From positions 3,439,786-3,503,785 of the forward strand of contig NZ_CP036339.1 of assembly GCF_007746075.1 (NCBI RefSeq): a DNA stretch of 64,000 bases, given 5' to 3'. The notes beneath the pieces were generated by a model. That model saw nothing but the letters and a program-made list of their open reading frames with translations, made no database searches and was not told the origin of the DNA. Both the position numbers and the translations under genes were made by a program. This document shows positions 45,950 through 54,843 of the stretch, one piece after another. Position 1 is the first letter of the stretch. Every line of letters begins with the position of its first letter. This stretch comes from Lacipirellula limnantheis. GTDB taxonomy: Bacteria; Planctomycetota; Planctomycetia; Pirellulales; Lacipirellulaceae.

Positions 45950-48280
45950 ATGAGTACTTACGTCATTCGTTGCAACTCGCCGGCTGACCTCCAGGTGCGC
46001 GCTGCGGCGCTCTTCCAGGAGCATCAGGAGCGACTGCACGCGCGGACCGATCGGTTGTTCGCCGTACTGCTCAGCGTCCAGTGGCTCGCCGGCATTGCGG
46101 TGGCCCTGTGGATTTCACCTCGCGCGTGGTCCGGAAGCTCCAGCGAAGTCCATCCGCACGTGTGGGCTGCGATTTTTCTGGCAGCCGCCATCGACAGTCT
46201 GCCGATTGCGCTGGCAATCTTCGCGCCTGGCAAAACGCTCACCCGTCACACGATCGCCGTCGCTCAGATGTCGACCTCGGCGATGCTGATTCATCTTTCG
46301 GGCGGTCGCATTGAGGCGCACTTTCATATTTTCGGGTCGCTGGCGTTTTTGGCGCTCTATCGCGACTGGCGCGTGCTCATTACCGCTTCAGCCGTCGTGA
46401 CCGTGGATCATTTGATACGTAGCGCGTTCTGGCCTCAATCGGTGTTCGGCGTCCTCCAACCCGCCTGGTGGCGGTGGCTCGAGCACGCCGGCTGGGTAAT
46501 GTTCGAGGATGTGATCCTGATTTACTCTTGCATCAAAGGGACCGACGAGCTGCGACAGATCGCTCGCCGTACAGCCGAACTTGAGGAGGCGAACGCTTGC
46601 TTTGAATTTCGCGTCGACCAGCAAACTCAGGCATTGAAACAGGGTGAAGCGGAACTGCGGTTGGCAAAGGAAGCCGCGGAAGTTGCCAATCAGGCGAAGA
46701 GCGAATTCCTGGCCAACATGAGTCACGAGATCCGGACGCCGCTGACGGCGATCCTCGGATACTGCGACGTTCTCCGCGAAGACGGCATCATCGAGCGGGC
46801 GCCGCCAAGCCGAATCCAGACGATTGACACGATCCGCCGCGCCGGCGAACACCTGCTGTCCGTCATCAACGACGTCCTTGATCTTTCGAAGATCGAAGCC
46901 GGAAAACTTGAAACGGAGCTCATCGAGACGCCGCTGCCGCGCATCTTGCTAGAAGTTGATAGTCTCATGCGGCCGCGCCTCGCCAGCGGCGAGGTCCAGC
47001 TGCACACCTTCCTGGAGACGCCGGCGCCGGATCGCATTTTCAGCGACCCGACTCGCCTCCGCCAGATTCTCGTCAATCTCGTCGGGAACGCCGCCAAATT
47101 CACCGAGCGCGGATCAATTGATCTGAGCGCCCGCGTCGACCGCTCAGGTCGCGCCCCGCAACTCCTCCTGGCGGTCCAGGATACCGGGCTGGGAATGACG
47201 CCCGAGCAAGCCGACTGTTTGTTTCGGCCGTTTACGCAGGCCGACTCGTCGGTCACCCGCAAGCACGGGGGAACCGGCTTGGGACTGACGATTTGTCGTC
47301 GACTGGCGCGCTTGATGGGCGGCGACGTTCGATTGGACTATTCGCGCCCCGGCGAAGGAACAAGGTTCGTCGTGGAACTTCCGCTGATGGAGGCCCCCGA
47401 CAGCCAGTTGATCGCTGACCTGGAGAGTTGTTCCAAAGAGCGCACGCGAGGCCGTGATCAAGCGCCGACAACGCTTTCCGGCCGGATTCTGCTGGCGGAG
47501 GATGGCGACGACAATCGACGGCTCATTACGTTTCACTTAGCCCGCGCCGGCGCCGAAGTGGAGGTTGCCGAGAATGGCGAGCTGGCGCTGGAACTGCTGG
47601 AGGCGGCCTGGCGCACCAATCGGCCGTTCGACCTGTTGATCACCGATATCCAGATGCCCGTCATGGATGGCTACACCCTGGCCCAAACCTTACGCGCTCG
47701 CGATCGGGACATTCCGATCGTCGCGCTGACGGCGCATGCCATGACGGAGGATCGGCGTAAATGCCTGGAGGCGGGCTGCGACGACTATGCAACGAAGCCG
47801 ATCGACAAGCTGGCGCTCCTAGCCACGTGCCAACGGTGGATCGAGCAGGGGCGCACTCGCCACGGCATGGCCAGCGACCTCAAAAAGACGATGCAGCACG
47901 CGGCGCTACCCGTCGCAGCGCGCCACGAGGCGCTGCGCAGCGAACTGGCCGACGACCCTGATCTCGCTGAGCTCGTGAACCGCTTCGTGAGCTCGCTTGA
48001 CGGGAAAGTGGCCCGCATGCGGGCGCGCTTCGCCGGAGAAGAAGCGAGTGAACTGGCGGTGCTGGCCCATCAGCTCAAGGGCGCCGGCGGCGGCTACGGG
48101 TTTCCCGCGATCAGCGAAGCCGCAGGTCGACTAGAGGCCTGTATCAATCATGGCGAAGACGCGGGACGGATTGAGACGTCGCTTACCGAGCTTGCGGCGC
48201 AATGTGACCGAGCGACGGCAGGCCACCGACGACTCGGGGAGGCCGTCTGTGATGATTCGGACCGGGAGTACGCCTCATGA
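45950..48280 (+). CDS. Membrane hybrid histidine kinase (HisKA-HATPase-REC-HPt)
   Basis: From ATG 45950 the protein has 776 residues. Residues 35-195 hold five or six membrane helices with GGRIEAHFHIFGSLAFLALY, a motif common in planctomycete kinases. A coiled coil runs to about 250. The HisKA domain has the phospho-His259 (NMSHEIRTPLTA). HATPase motifs include NLVGNAAKFTERG, DTGLGM and GGTGLGL. The receiver domain at 512-630 has Asp566 in LLITDIQMP. A C-terminal HPt domain carries His707 (LAVLAHQLKGAGGG). The whole phosphorelay is in one chain. The stop overlaps the next gene by four bases (ATGA). Confidence 0.95.
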   Translation: MSTYVIRCNSPADLQVRAAALFQEHQERLHARTDRLFAVLLSVQWLAGIAVALWISPRAWSGSSSEVHPHVWAAIFLAAAIDSLPIALAIFAPGKTLTRHTIAVAQMSTSAMLIHLSGGRIEAHFHIFGSLAFLALYRDWRVLITASAVVTVDHLIRSAFWPQSVFGVLQPAWWRWLEHAGWVMFEDVILIYSCIKGTDELRQIARRTAELEEANACFEFRVDQQTQALKQGEAELRLAKEAAEVANQAKSEFLANMSHEIRTPLTAILGYCDVLREDGIIERAPPSRIQTIDTIRRAGEHLLSVINDVLDLSKIEAGKLETELIETPLPRILLEVDSLMRPRLASGEVQLHTFLETPAPDRIFSDPTRLRQILVNLVGNAAKFTERGSIDLSARVDRSGRAPQLLLAVQDTGLGMTPEQADCLFRPFTQADSSVTRKHGGTGLGLTICRRLARLMGGDVRLDYSRPGEGTRFVVELPLMEAPDSQLIADLESCSKERTRGRDQAPTTLSGRILLAEDGDDNRRLITFHLARAGAEVEVAENGELALELLEAAWRTNRPFDLLITDIQMPVMDGYTLAQTLRARDRDIPIVALTAHAMTEDRRKCLEAGCDDYATKPIDKLALLATCQRWIEQGRTRHGMASDLKKTMQHAALPVAARHEALRSELADDPDLAELVNRFVSSLDGKVARMRARFAGEEASELAVLAHQLKGAGGGYGFPAISEAAGRLEACINHGEDAGRIETSLTELAAQCDRATAGHRRLGEAVCDDSDREYAS

Positions 48281-50076
48281 ACGACGCCATCCTGACTGAC
48301 CGCTGCCCGCGAATTCTGCTAGTTGACGACGATCCGGATATCCATGATCTCGTCGGCGGCATGCTCGCGTCGCTCAACGTGGAACTGATCTCGGTGACGA
48401 CGCCCGAGACGGCCAGCAAGTCTGCGCGACGGGCGCCGCCCGATCTGCTGCTCTTGGACTACGAGTTTTCAGGAACCAACGGTCTGGAGATCTTACGGCG
48501 GCTCCGCGTCGAGTCGATTTCGGCCGCCACTCCCGTCGTCTTCATTACGGGCAGCGATAGCCATCGAGTCTTGAGCGCTTGCTTTGAAGCCGGAGGAGAC
48601 GACTATATTCGCAAACCCTTCTGCGGCCCCGAGCTTCGCGCACGCGTGCGTGCGCTACTCGATCGCGCTCAGATGATCCGTCAGCTCAAGCGAATGGCCC
48701 ATTACGATTCGCTTACCGGTCTGACCAATCGCGTTGCCATTCGCAGACAGATCCAAGACGCCATCGCGCGCGTCGCGAAACAGCATTATGGACTTTTGTT
48801 TTTAGACTTTGATCGCTTCAAATGGGTCAACGACAGCCTCGGCCATGAAGTTGGCGATCAACTGCTGCGTCAAATCGCCGACCGGCTTCGCGAATCGCTG
48901 CGCCGAACTGACGGCGTCGCCCGCACCGCGGACGACACGACGGCGGCGCGACTTGGAGGTGATGAATTCGTCGTTCTTCTCGAGGACCTGGCCGATCCGC
49001 GAGACGCCGTCACGGTTGCCGAACGACTGCTAGCGGCACTGGCGGCGCCTCACGAGTTGGCGGGCCGCCAAGTTATTTGCACGGCGAGCATCGGCATTGT
49101 CACGAGCGAGCATGGGCATCGACGGCCGGAGGAGGCTCTGCGCGATGCGGATACGGCCATGTACGTCGCGAAGCAGGCCGGTAAGGCGCGCTGCGTCGTC
49201 TTTGATCCGGAGATGCACGCCGTGGCCGAGCGTCATTTGGCGATGGAAAGCGACCTCAGACAGGCGATTGCCCTCGATCAATTGCGGGTCGCCTATCAGC
49301 CAATCGTCTCGCTCCAAACGGGACGTCCGTTGGCGTTCGAAGCGCTCGTGCGGTGGGAACATCCGCTCCAAGGGCTGTTGCCGCCGGCCGCCTTTCTGCC
49401 GATCGCCGAAGAGACGGGCCTGATTGTGGACATTGGGACATGGGTCCTGAATCGCGCTTGCGCCGATTTCGCCTCTTGGCGACGGTTGCCCGGGATACCG
49501 CCGCTAGCCGGCGTTCACGTCAACGTCGCTCGTCAGCAGCTGTTGGTGGGGAATTTGGAGGAGGTCGTCATGTCCGCCTTGCAACGACATGACGTGGCGC
49601 CGTCGTGCTTGCACCTGGAGCTCACCGAAAGCGAGATCATGCATGACCCGGATCACGCCGCCGCGGTGCTCAGCGAGTTGCGGCGACGAGGCGTGAAGAT
49701 CGACGTCGACGATTTTGGCACAGGCTATTCGTCGCTGGCCATTCTCCATGAACTTCCCATCGACGTACTGAAAATTGACCAATCGTTTGTTGCCAAGATG
49801 TCGCAAGATCATTGCTTTGCCGCGCTGGTCCACGCCGTGACGACGCTGGCTCAAAATCTCGGGCTCGTCACGGTCGCGGAAGGAATTGAGACCAGCGACC
49901 AACTCGCCATGTTGCAAACGATGGACTGCGATTTTGGACAGGGACGCTTCTTCGCCATGCCCATGAGTCCAGCTGAGATGCAAGCGTATCTATGTTCCTG
50001 CGGAACGAGTGCGCCAGTGCGTTCGTCATTGGACTTGAGTATGGAGACGCCCGTGCATGCGGCGCTCGGAATCTAA
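48277..50076 (+). CDS. Response regulator with GGDEF and EAL domains
   Basis: The 599-residue protein opens with a receiver domain (RILLVDDDPDIHD; Asp61 in LLLLDYEFSG). A GGDEF domain follows with intact GGDEF at 227-231 and HYDSLTGLTNR before it, predicted to make cyclic di-GMP. The EAL domain has EAL at 355-357, ELTESEIM, DDFGTGYSSL, KIDQSFV and AEGIET, so phosphodiesterase activity is also plausible. It starts inside the stop of the hybrid kinase gene and is the expected output of that phosphorelay. An HDOD gene follows 23 bp later. Confidence 0.95.
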   Translation: MNDAILTDRCPRILLVDDDPDIHDLVGGMLASLNVELISVTTPETASKSARRAPPDLLLLDYEFSGTNGLEILRRLRVESISAATPVVFITGSDSHRVLSACFEAGGDDYIRKPFCGPELRARVRALLDRAQMIRQLKRMAHYDSLTGLTNRVAIRRQIQDAIARVAKQHYGLLFLDFDRFKWVNDSLGHEVGDQLLRQIADRLRESLRRTDGVARTADDTTAARLGGDEFVVLLEDLADPRDAVTVAERLLAALAAPHELAGRQVICTASIGIVTSEHGHRRPEEALRDADTAMYVAKQAGKARCVVFDPEMHAVAERHLAMESDLRQAIALDQLRVAYQPIVSLQTGRPLAFEALVRWEHPLQGLLPPAAFLPIAEETGLIVDIGTWVLNRACADFASWRRLPGIPPLAGVHVNVARQQLLVGNLEEVVMSALQRHDVAPSCLHLELTESEIMHDPDHAAAVLSELRRRGVKIDVDDFGTGYSSLAILHELPIDVLKIDQSFVAKMSQDHCFAALVHAVTTLAQNLGLVTVAEGIETSDQLAMLQTMDCDFGQGRFFAMPMSPAEMQAYLCSCGTSAPVRSSLDLSMETPVHAALGI

Positions 50077-50099
50077 AGTCGAGAATACGGAACTGATCG

Positions 50100-50996
50100 A
50101 TGGCGATAGCAGACCGAGAAGCAAATGTCGCATCCACAGGCGATGACTCGTCCGTCACTCAGGCCATGCTCCGTCAATGCGGTCAGTTCGCGACGCTACC
50201 GGCGCTCGCCGTCCAGATTATTGAGATCGCCGAAGATCCAAGTAGCACTTGGGAAGACTTACGCCAAGTGATCGCCATCGATCCTGCGTTTGGCGCTCGC
50301 CTCCTGAAGCTCGTCAATTCTCCATTCTACGGACTCCTGCGACCAGTCGGCACGCTCCGCGAGGCGCTGGGACTGCTGGGATTGCGCGCCGTGAAGAACG
50401 TCGCGATTTCTACGAGTCTCGCAAAGCTCTTTCGCGGAGGGAAAGTCAGCGCCGCATTTAACGTGAGCGAACTATGGACTCATTCCATCGCGGTGGCGAC
50501 GGCCGCACGCATGCTGAGCCAGAGCACGAAGGTCTCGCCAGACGAGGCGTTTTTGGCCGGTCTCGTGCATGATCTAGGCATCCTTGTTGAGCTTCAGTCG
50601 CGAGGCGCGTTGTTCGGCTCGATGATGGAACGTCTCGATGAGGAGGACGAGTTGACCTTTCGCTGCGCTGAGAGCAGCACGTTTCAGACAACGCACGAGA
50701 TGCTCGGCCGTAGCCTGTGCGAGCTCTGGCGCTTTCCCGCAAGCCTGACCTTCACGGCCGGTTTTCACCATCGGCCTTGGGAACTTGCAGAGGCGGAGCA
50801 AGCCTTGCCGGCTCTCATCCACGTGGCGGACGTCATGGCCGCCCGCCAGAACTTGGGGTATTCCCGAACCGTTGAGACCCGTGATTTGAAGCCTGAGATG
50901 CTGCGCTTGGCAGCTATCCGGGAGTGCGACGTCGCCGCTGTTGAAGTCGCATTGCCCGAAGCGGTGCACGAGGCGTGCAGGATCTTATCGAACTGA
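50100..50996 (+). CDS. HDOD-domain signalling protein
   Basis: The 298-residue protein is an HDOD domain over residues 25-225: QFATLPALAVQIIEIAEDP, DPAFGARLLKLVNSPFYGL, REALGLLGLRAVKNVAISTS and the HD-like LAGLVHDLGILVELQSRG. HDOD proteins usually regulate motility, biofilm or cyclic-nucleotide signalling without clear catalysis. It is last in the signalling operon (RedB-like, hybrid kinase, REC-GGDEF-EAL). Its residues 234-266 recur as a stray fragment at 23350. Confidence 0.92.
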   Translation: MAIADREANVASTGDDSSVTQAMLRQCGQFATLPALAVQIIEIAEDPSSTWEDLRQVIAIDPAFGARLLKLVNSPFYGLLRPVGTLREALGLLGLRAVKNVAISTSLAKLFRGGKVSAAFNVSELWTHSIAVATAARMLSQSTKVSPDEAFLAGLVHDLGILVELQSRGALFGSMMERLDEEDELTFRCAESSTFQTTHEMLGRSLCELWRFPASLTFTAGFHHRPWELAEAEQALPALIHVADVMAARQNLGYSRTVETRDLKPEMLRLAAIRECDVAAVEVALPEAVHEACRILSN

Positions 50997-51594
50997 TGCG
51001 CCCCGGCCAGCGACCATGGCTAACTCCAATTGGCTAGCGAATGATGTCTGCATTAGCAAAGCCACGCGGAACGATCAGTTCAGCCATTTGACAGGAAGCC
51101 CCGAATAACAGCGACGCGCAAACTTTTAAGCCGACCGTTGCCATTGCTCGATGGCGGCCCCCATCCTATGTCTAGCGCCCGCGGCCGCTATCCAGTCCTG
51201 CGGCAACCGCGTGATTATTCGCGTCGCCGCTGAAGGTGCGGAACATCGAGCGATGGAAAAGGTATTCGCAGGCGGCGGCAACTGCCGCTAGTTCCACGCG
51301 AATAGTTCGTCCCTTCTCCAGCTGGTCGTGTTCAAGACCGACGGCGCCGCGGCGGAACGGCACGCGGTGAATGAGTCGCCCGGCGCCGCGCGTCCAGACG
51401 GCTGATCACGATAGGTGTCGCGCCGATGAGCCGACGCGGTCGCGACGAGTGACTACCCACGTCGGCCCTCCGTTAGGGTGTTCACGCCACGCGTCAGCGG
51501 CGTTCCTCCACGGAGAGCCGCAAGGCAGCGAAATCCACCATTCGGCGGCCCGCCGCGGATGTAGTCTTTTAAACACCTGAAGGCGGATCAACCG
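50997..51594. other. Stretch with no confirmed gene
   Basis: A minus-strand frame at 51172-51363 (RRGAVGLEHDQLEKGRTIR and ELAAVAAACEYLFHRSMFR) has a protein-like composition but no family that I know and no ribosome site. It may be a fragment. Nothing else was recognised. Confidence 0.4.
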
Positions 51595-51828
51595 ATGGGC
51601 TACTCGATTCTGGCTGTTGGCGACGTCGTTCGAATCGGCGAGGGCGACTATGCGGGGGCCATCGGCGTCGTGGGGCCGCCGACTGTGGACGCCGAGCAAT
51701 ACGCGACGGAGCGCGCAGTCGTCGCGATGTTGTTTCCGGTCACTGTGGCGACGGTCATCGACGGCGTTGCCCATACGGTCCGCGTCCCAGCGGACATCTT
51801 GACCAGAGTCATCGATCCCCGCTTCTAG
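51595..51828 (+). CDS. Small KOW-like protein
   Basis: The 77-residue frame starts at ATG with GAAGGCGGA upstream. VGDVVRIGEGDYAGAIGVVG is a KOW-type motif, an RNA- or protein-binding loop found in NusG and ribosomal L24. The rest (AVVAMLFPVTVATVIDGVAH, VRVPADILTRVIDP) is beta-rich. It stands alone next to the ubiquitin-like cassette but on the opposite strand. Its function is unknown. Confidence 0.55.
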   Translation: MGYSILAVGDVVRIGEGDYAGAIGVVGPPTVDAEQYATERAVVAMLFPVTVATVIDGVAHTVRVPADILTRVIDPRF

Positions 51829-52225
51829 CGGCTTGACGCCTGGTTCATCCAGGCGACGCCCGCGGTCGTCAGGGCAATCGTCCCGTCGGCGACTTCCGGC
51901 AAGCCCTCCCCCAATAGGGCTATCGACGGCGATGTCCGAGACCGCGTCGCGCTCGGGAAACTCTCGAAACCCATTGCGCATTCCGGTCGCGACGTCGGTC
52001 ATTTTGATGCGCGGCACGACTGATGATCGTGTCGATTGTCTTCGACAAATCACGGATACTTGGCAGCTACCAGATCGCGGGGGACGGCGTCTACTGGAGT
52101 GGAACAGCGATGATCGCTCCTTCTTAACGTCGTCGATGGTTTTGCATACACCTCCCGGGATGCCTTCGATGAAAGCTGATAGCTAAAGAAACGCCGCCGC
52201 GAAGCTTCGCAGGGACCGCGCAGGC
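51829..52225. other. Intergenic stretch left of the ubiquitin-like cassette
   Basis: No gene, IS end or attachment site was recognised. It is the likely left boundary zone of the cassette. Confidence 0.45.
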
Positions 52226-52262
52226 GCGTGGCCGGCGCAGGGGAACCCCACGCCGGCCACGC
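52226..52262 (-). terminator. Perfect 12-bp-stem hairpin after the E1-like gene
   Basis: Arms GCGTGGCCGGCG (52226-52237) and CGCCGGCCACGC (52251-52262) pair exactly around 13 bases. It lies 11 bp past the stop of the last gene in the cassette. No U-run follows, so it may act as a processing barrier or a factor-dependent terminator. Confidence 0.6.
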
Positions 52263-52273
52263 CGTTGGGCGCT

Positions 52274-52930
52274 TCACCCGACGCTCCACTCCGCCGCCCA
52301 AAGATTGAGCGTGACGTCACGCTCCAGCGGCGCATCGCGGAGCCACCGTGCGAGTTGATGCACCAGAAGTCCCGCGGCGATCGCCGCGCCGTAAATGGCT
52401 CCCTGCGCCGCACACGACCCCGACTGCGCTTCCGCCTGCGGGAAGAGCGTTCGCCCATAGGCCGCACGCTCGGCATCATCGGCCGCCGCGAGCACGCGAA
52501 TGACCTCGCCGCGCATCCGCGCATCGGCCCAGAACCGACAGCGGCACTCGAGTCGCCTCCAGATTGCCTCCCGCGCGGCGATCGAATCGACGCAGCAGAA
52601 GACGGCCTCGCCCACCTCGACCTGGGGCCGAAAGCGATCGGCGACGCACTCAACCTCGAGAGCGGCGTCGATCTCGGCGACTGCGGCGGCCGTGGCGGCG
52701 ACCTTTAATTGGTGAAGCTCGCTCGCGCGATATCCTTGCGTCGTGAGGTTCGTCGGCTCCACGCGATCGAAATCGATTAATTGCAGTCGCCCCACGCCCA
52801 GCGACGCCAATTGCATGGCCGCCTGCCGGCCGACGGCGCCAACCCCAATAATCGTCACCCAGAGCGCCTGAGCGCGTTCGCGCGGCACGAGCGCCCCTTG
52901 CCGCGCGAACCGGTCAGGGGATGAGTTCAT
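52274..52930 (-). CDS. E1/ThiF/MoeB-like adenylyltransferase of a ubiquitin-like system
   Basis: ATG 52930 has GAAGGAG five bases upstream and gives 218 residues, the size of a minimal ThiF-fold domain. The nucleotide-binding loop is IIGVGAVGRQAAMQLASLG (Gly29-Gly34). LIDFDRVEPTNLTTQG supplies the ATP-binding Asp and Asn, with Lys76 after it. A candidate catalytic cysteine is Cys172 (QSGSCAAQGAIYGAAIAAG). No zinc CxxC pair is present. By family knowledge it would adenylate the C-terminus of the ubiquitin-like protein at 54564. The start overlaps the JAMM gene by 17 bp, and a hairpin closes the transcript just after the stop. Confidence 0.9.
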   Translation of the reverse strand: MNSSPDRFARQGALVPRERAQALWVTIIGVGAVGRQAAMQLASLGVGRLQLIDFDRVEPTNLTTQGYRASELHQLKVAATAAAVAEIDAALEVECVADRFRPQVEVGEAVFCCVDSIAAREAIWRRLECRCRFWADARMRGEVIRVLAAADDAERAAYGRTLFPQAEAQSGSCAAQGAIYGAAIAAGLLVHQLARWLRDAPLERDVTLNLWAAEWSVG

Positions 52931-53582
52931 GTTGCACTCCTTCGGCCAACGTCCAGCGCTCGTTCTCTTCGAACCAGCAGTCGTTCGGCGCCGGCCGGAC
53001 GGACGCCTCATACTCCGTCTGCCACGTCGGGTGGTCGGCCGCCGGGAAGGGGAGCTCGTAGTCGACTTCCACGGGGATCTCCCAGCTCCCGCCCGGCCCG
53101 ACGCCGAAGGCGATTCTCGCATAGGTCGCGCCGCCGGCGGCGATGATCAACATGACCGCCCACTGGCAGTGCCCGAAGACCCTCGCAAAGGTCTCTTCGT
53201 CGACGGCGCTGGGACGGGGGCAATTCCCCGGGTGGGTATGGATCCAGACCCGCCCGAACTCTTCGGGCTGACGGCCAAGCTCCACCTGGCGATCGAAATA
53301 GTCGGCCACCGCGGCGTCGTCGAACTGGACGCTGGCCCAGTCGCACCGCTGAGCCACCAGCATGATCTCGTCGATTAGCAGCGGCTCGCCCGGCGCGGAG
53401 ACGCCGAATCCGCCGATTTCGGTCGGCCCGGCGTCACGCAAGTAACGCAGCTTCGCCCAGGCGTACGGCGTTAGCCGAATCGCCGGAAACGGGGGTCGGC
53501 GGCGGATCAGCCGCGGCTTCCCCCGAGTTGACTTCCTGTTCGTCAGCGGCCGCGGTTCGACAGATTGAACACTCTCCATCAT
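52914..53582 (-). CDS. JAB/JAMM metalloprotease (Mov34/MPN-like, deubiquitinase-type)
   Basis: AAAGGTG stands six bases before the ATG-ATG at 53582/53579, so the 222-residue product starts about 149 bp inside the preceding gene. The JAMM zinc motif is complete: Glu55 (TEIGGFG) and H-x-H-x7-S-x2-D at His115, His117, Ser125 and Asp128 (WIHTHPGNCPRPSAVDEE). Such enzymes cut isopeptide bonds to ubiquitin or trim the C-terminus of ubiquitin-like precursors. The first 30 residues are basic and probably disordered. It lies between the E2-like/Cys-rich gene and the E1 gene. Confidence 0.9.
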   Translation of the reverse strand: MMESVQSVEPRPLTNRKSTRGKPRLIRRRPPFPAIRLTPYAWAKLRYLRDAGPTEIGGFGVSAPGEPLLIDEIMLVAQRCDWASVQFDDAAVADYFDRQVELGRQPEEFGRVWIHTHPGNCPRPSAVDEETFARVFGHCQWAVMLIIAAGGATYARIAFGVGPGGSWEIPVEVDYELPFPAADHPTWQTEYEASVRPAPNDCWFEENERWTLAEGVQHELIP

Positions 53583-54480
53583 GGCAACACCTTTCACAAC
53601 AATCCTCGTGGCAATGGGAACATTTCTCCAGGCAACTCTGGCAGCAGTGCTCATGACAGGCGGCGCACGAGGCGCCGCACGTACTGCAGGCGGTGCGGCC
53701 GCAGCTGCTGCAACCGCAGTCGCAGTCGCCGCAGAGGCTCGACTCGCAGCGCTCGCAGCAACTTCCCTCGTCGTCATCGACCGTCGCGCCGCAATCGGTG
53801 CAGCGGCGCGCGGCCCAGTGCTCCAGTGACGCAAACGCGCTCTCGCCGTTGTAGGTCGCAAGCGTCTGAGCGACGATCGTGAAGAAGTCCAGCAGCCTCC
53901 GATCGTGCAGCGCAGCGCGAATGGCAGCGTGGCCTTCTCCCTCACAGAGCTGGTCATCGCGGACATGCGGATGAACGACCGATTCGTCGCCTGTCGCGGG
54001 GCGCGGCGAGAGGGCGCGGACGGCGTAGGAGAACGAACGGACGGCCCTACGGTCCCAAGCGAGTTCAATTTCAAAAGGTCCCAGTTCAACGCCCTCCAGC
54101 ACGATCGACTCGGTGACGACCGCCAGCAGCGACTCCTTCAAATCGATGCGCACGTCCACGAATTCACGCTCCAGCGCGTCTAGATCGGCGACGACGTCGC
54201 GCAGGGTCGATGCCTCGTCGGGCGTCCGGCGCGCAAGTTCCCCGTCGCACTCATCGAGCTGTCGGCGCAGTTCGCTCGCCGCGCGGCGCAGTCGCTCCCG
54301 GCAGCGCTCGTGGGCGTGTCTCCATCTGCGGGCCTGCGCGACCTCCAGCAGCTGCGCAAGCGCCGCGACTCGCTCCCAAGCCGCCAGCGGTAGAGGCGGC
54401 GGCTCGACCGCTGCGGTCCGCGTCGCGGCGACGATTCGGCAGGCCGCACGGATCGACTCGCGGCGTCTCGTCTCAGGCAT
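53434..54480 (-). CDS. E2-like domain fused to a Cys-rich (RING/treble-clef-like) region
   Basis: GGAGG lies nine bases before ATG 54480. The 348-residue protein begins with an alpha-helical, Arg/Glu-rich part (40-115). The middle part contains VVHPHVRDDQLCEGEG; HPHV followed by LC (Cys179) resembles the HPN...C signature of E2/UEV-type folds. Residues 227-307 then hold 25 cysteines, with CTDC, CCERC, CGDCDCGCSSC and CSHC pairs, a multi-zinc region like tandem RING or treble-clef domains. The last 40 residues are low-complexity and are encoded on DNA shared with the JAMM gene. E2 plus E3 in one chain is the suggested role; this is inference. Confidence 0.65.
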   Translation of the reverse strand: MPETRRRESIRAACRIVAATRTAAVEPPPLPLAAWERVAALAQLLEVAQARRWRHAHERCRERLRRAASELRRQLDECDGELARRTPDEASTLRDVVADLDALEREFVDVRIDLKESLLAVVTESIVLEGVELGPFEIELAWDRRAVRSFSYAVRALSPRPATGDESVVHPHVRDDQLCEGEGHAAIRAALHDRRLLDFFTIVAQTLATYNGESAFASLEHWAARRCTDCGATVDDDEGSCCERCESSLCGDCDCGCSSCGRTACSTCGASCAACHEHCCQSCLEKCSHCHEDCCERCCHDGECSICRTAAADEQEVNSGEAAADPPPTPVSGDSANAVRLGEAALLA

Positions 54481-54563
54481 TAACGTCGCCTCCAGTGAGT
54501 AAGTGAACAGCAGGCTGGAGCAGCGGCCGCTCGGCCGCCGCTCCGGCGAGCTGCAAGGAAATA

Positions 54564-54791
54564 TCAGGCGGCGTGCGCCCCTTCGATCTTGGTGGGGGTG
54601 AAGCTCACGCGGTCTCCCTCCTGGAGCACTTGGTCGGGTGCGGTCGGCTGCCGATTGACGCGAATGAGATAGTCGCGAGCGACGCCGTGGGGGACGTGCC
54701 GGCTGAAAAGCTTTTGGACGGTGAGGCCAGCCTCGACCTCGACGTAGTCGGCAAAGCCGCCGCCGTCGTTGTTGATCACTAAGATGCGCAT
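54564..54791 (-). CDS. Ubiquitin-like beta-grasp protein (MoaD/ThiS-like)
   Basis: ATG 54791 follows GGAG and gives 75 residues. [56 protein letters not shown] and [11 protein letters not shown] fit the beta-grasp order of MoaD/ThiS, with the usual late [10 protein letters not shown] turn. The end is EGAHAA, without the Gly-Gly of classical modifiers, although a lone Gly precedes four residues that a protease could remove. It stands just before the E2-like, JAMM and E1-like genes, so it is the probable substrate of that enzyme set. Confidence 0.8.
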   Translation of the reverse strand: MRILVINNDGGGFADYVEVEAGLTVQKLFSRHVPHGVARDYLIRVNRQPTAPDQVLQEGDRVSFTPTKIEGAHAA

Positions 54792-54843
54792 AGGAACTCC
54801 GACTGTGAAGTTATGACGAACCCGGGAAACAATGATGCCGCCG

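Noticed and set aside
52274..52930. Thiamine or molybdopterin biosynthesis enzyme
   Set aside because: No thi or moa/moe genes are nearby; the neighbours are JAMM, E2-like and a ubiquitin-like protein. A pathway role is not excluded but is less likely.
53583..54089. A longer JAMM protein starting near 54089
   Set aside because: The extension is the out-of-frame shadow of the Cys-rich gene and reads as Ala/Arg low-complexity sequence. A good ribosome site precedes 53582.
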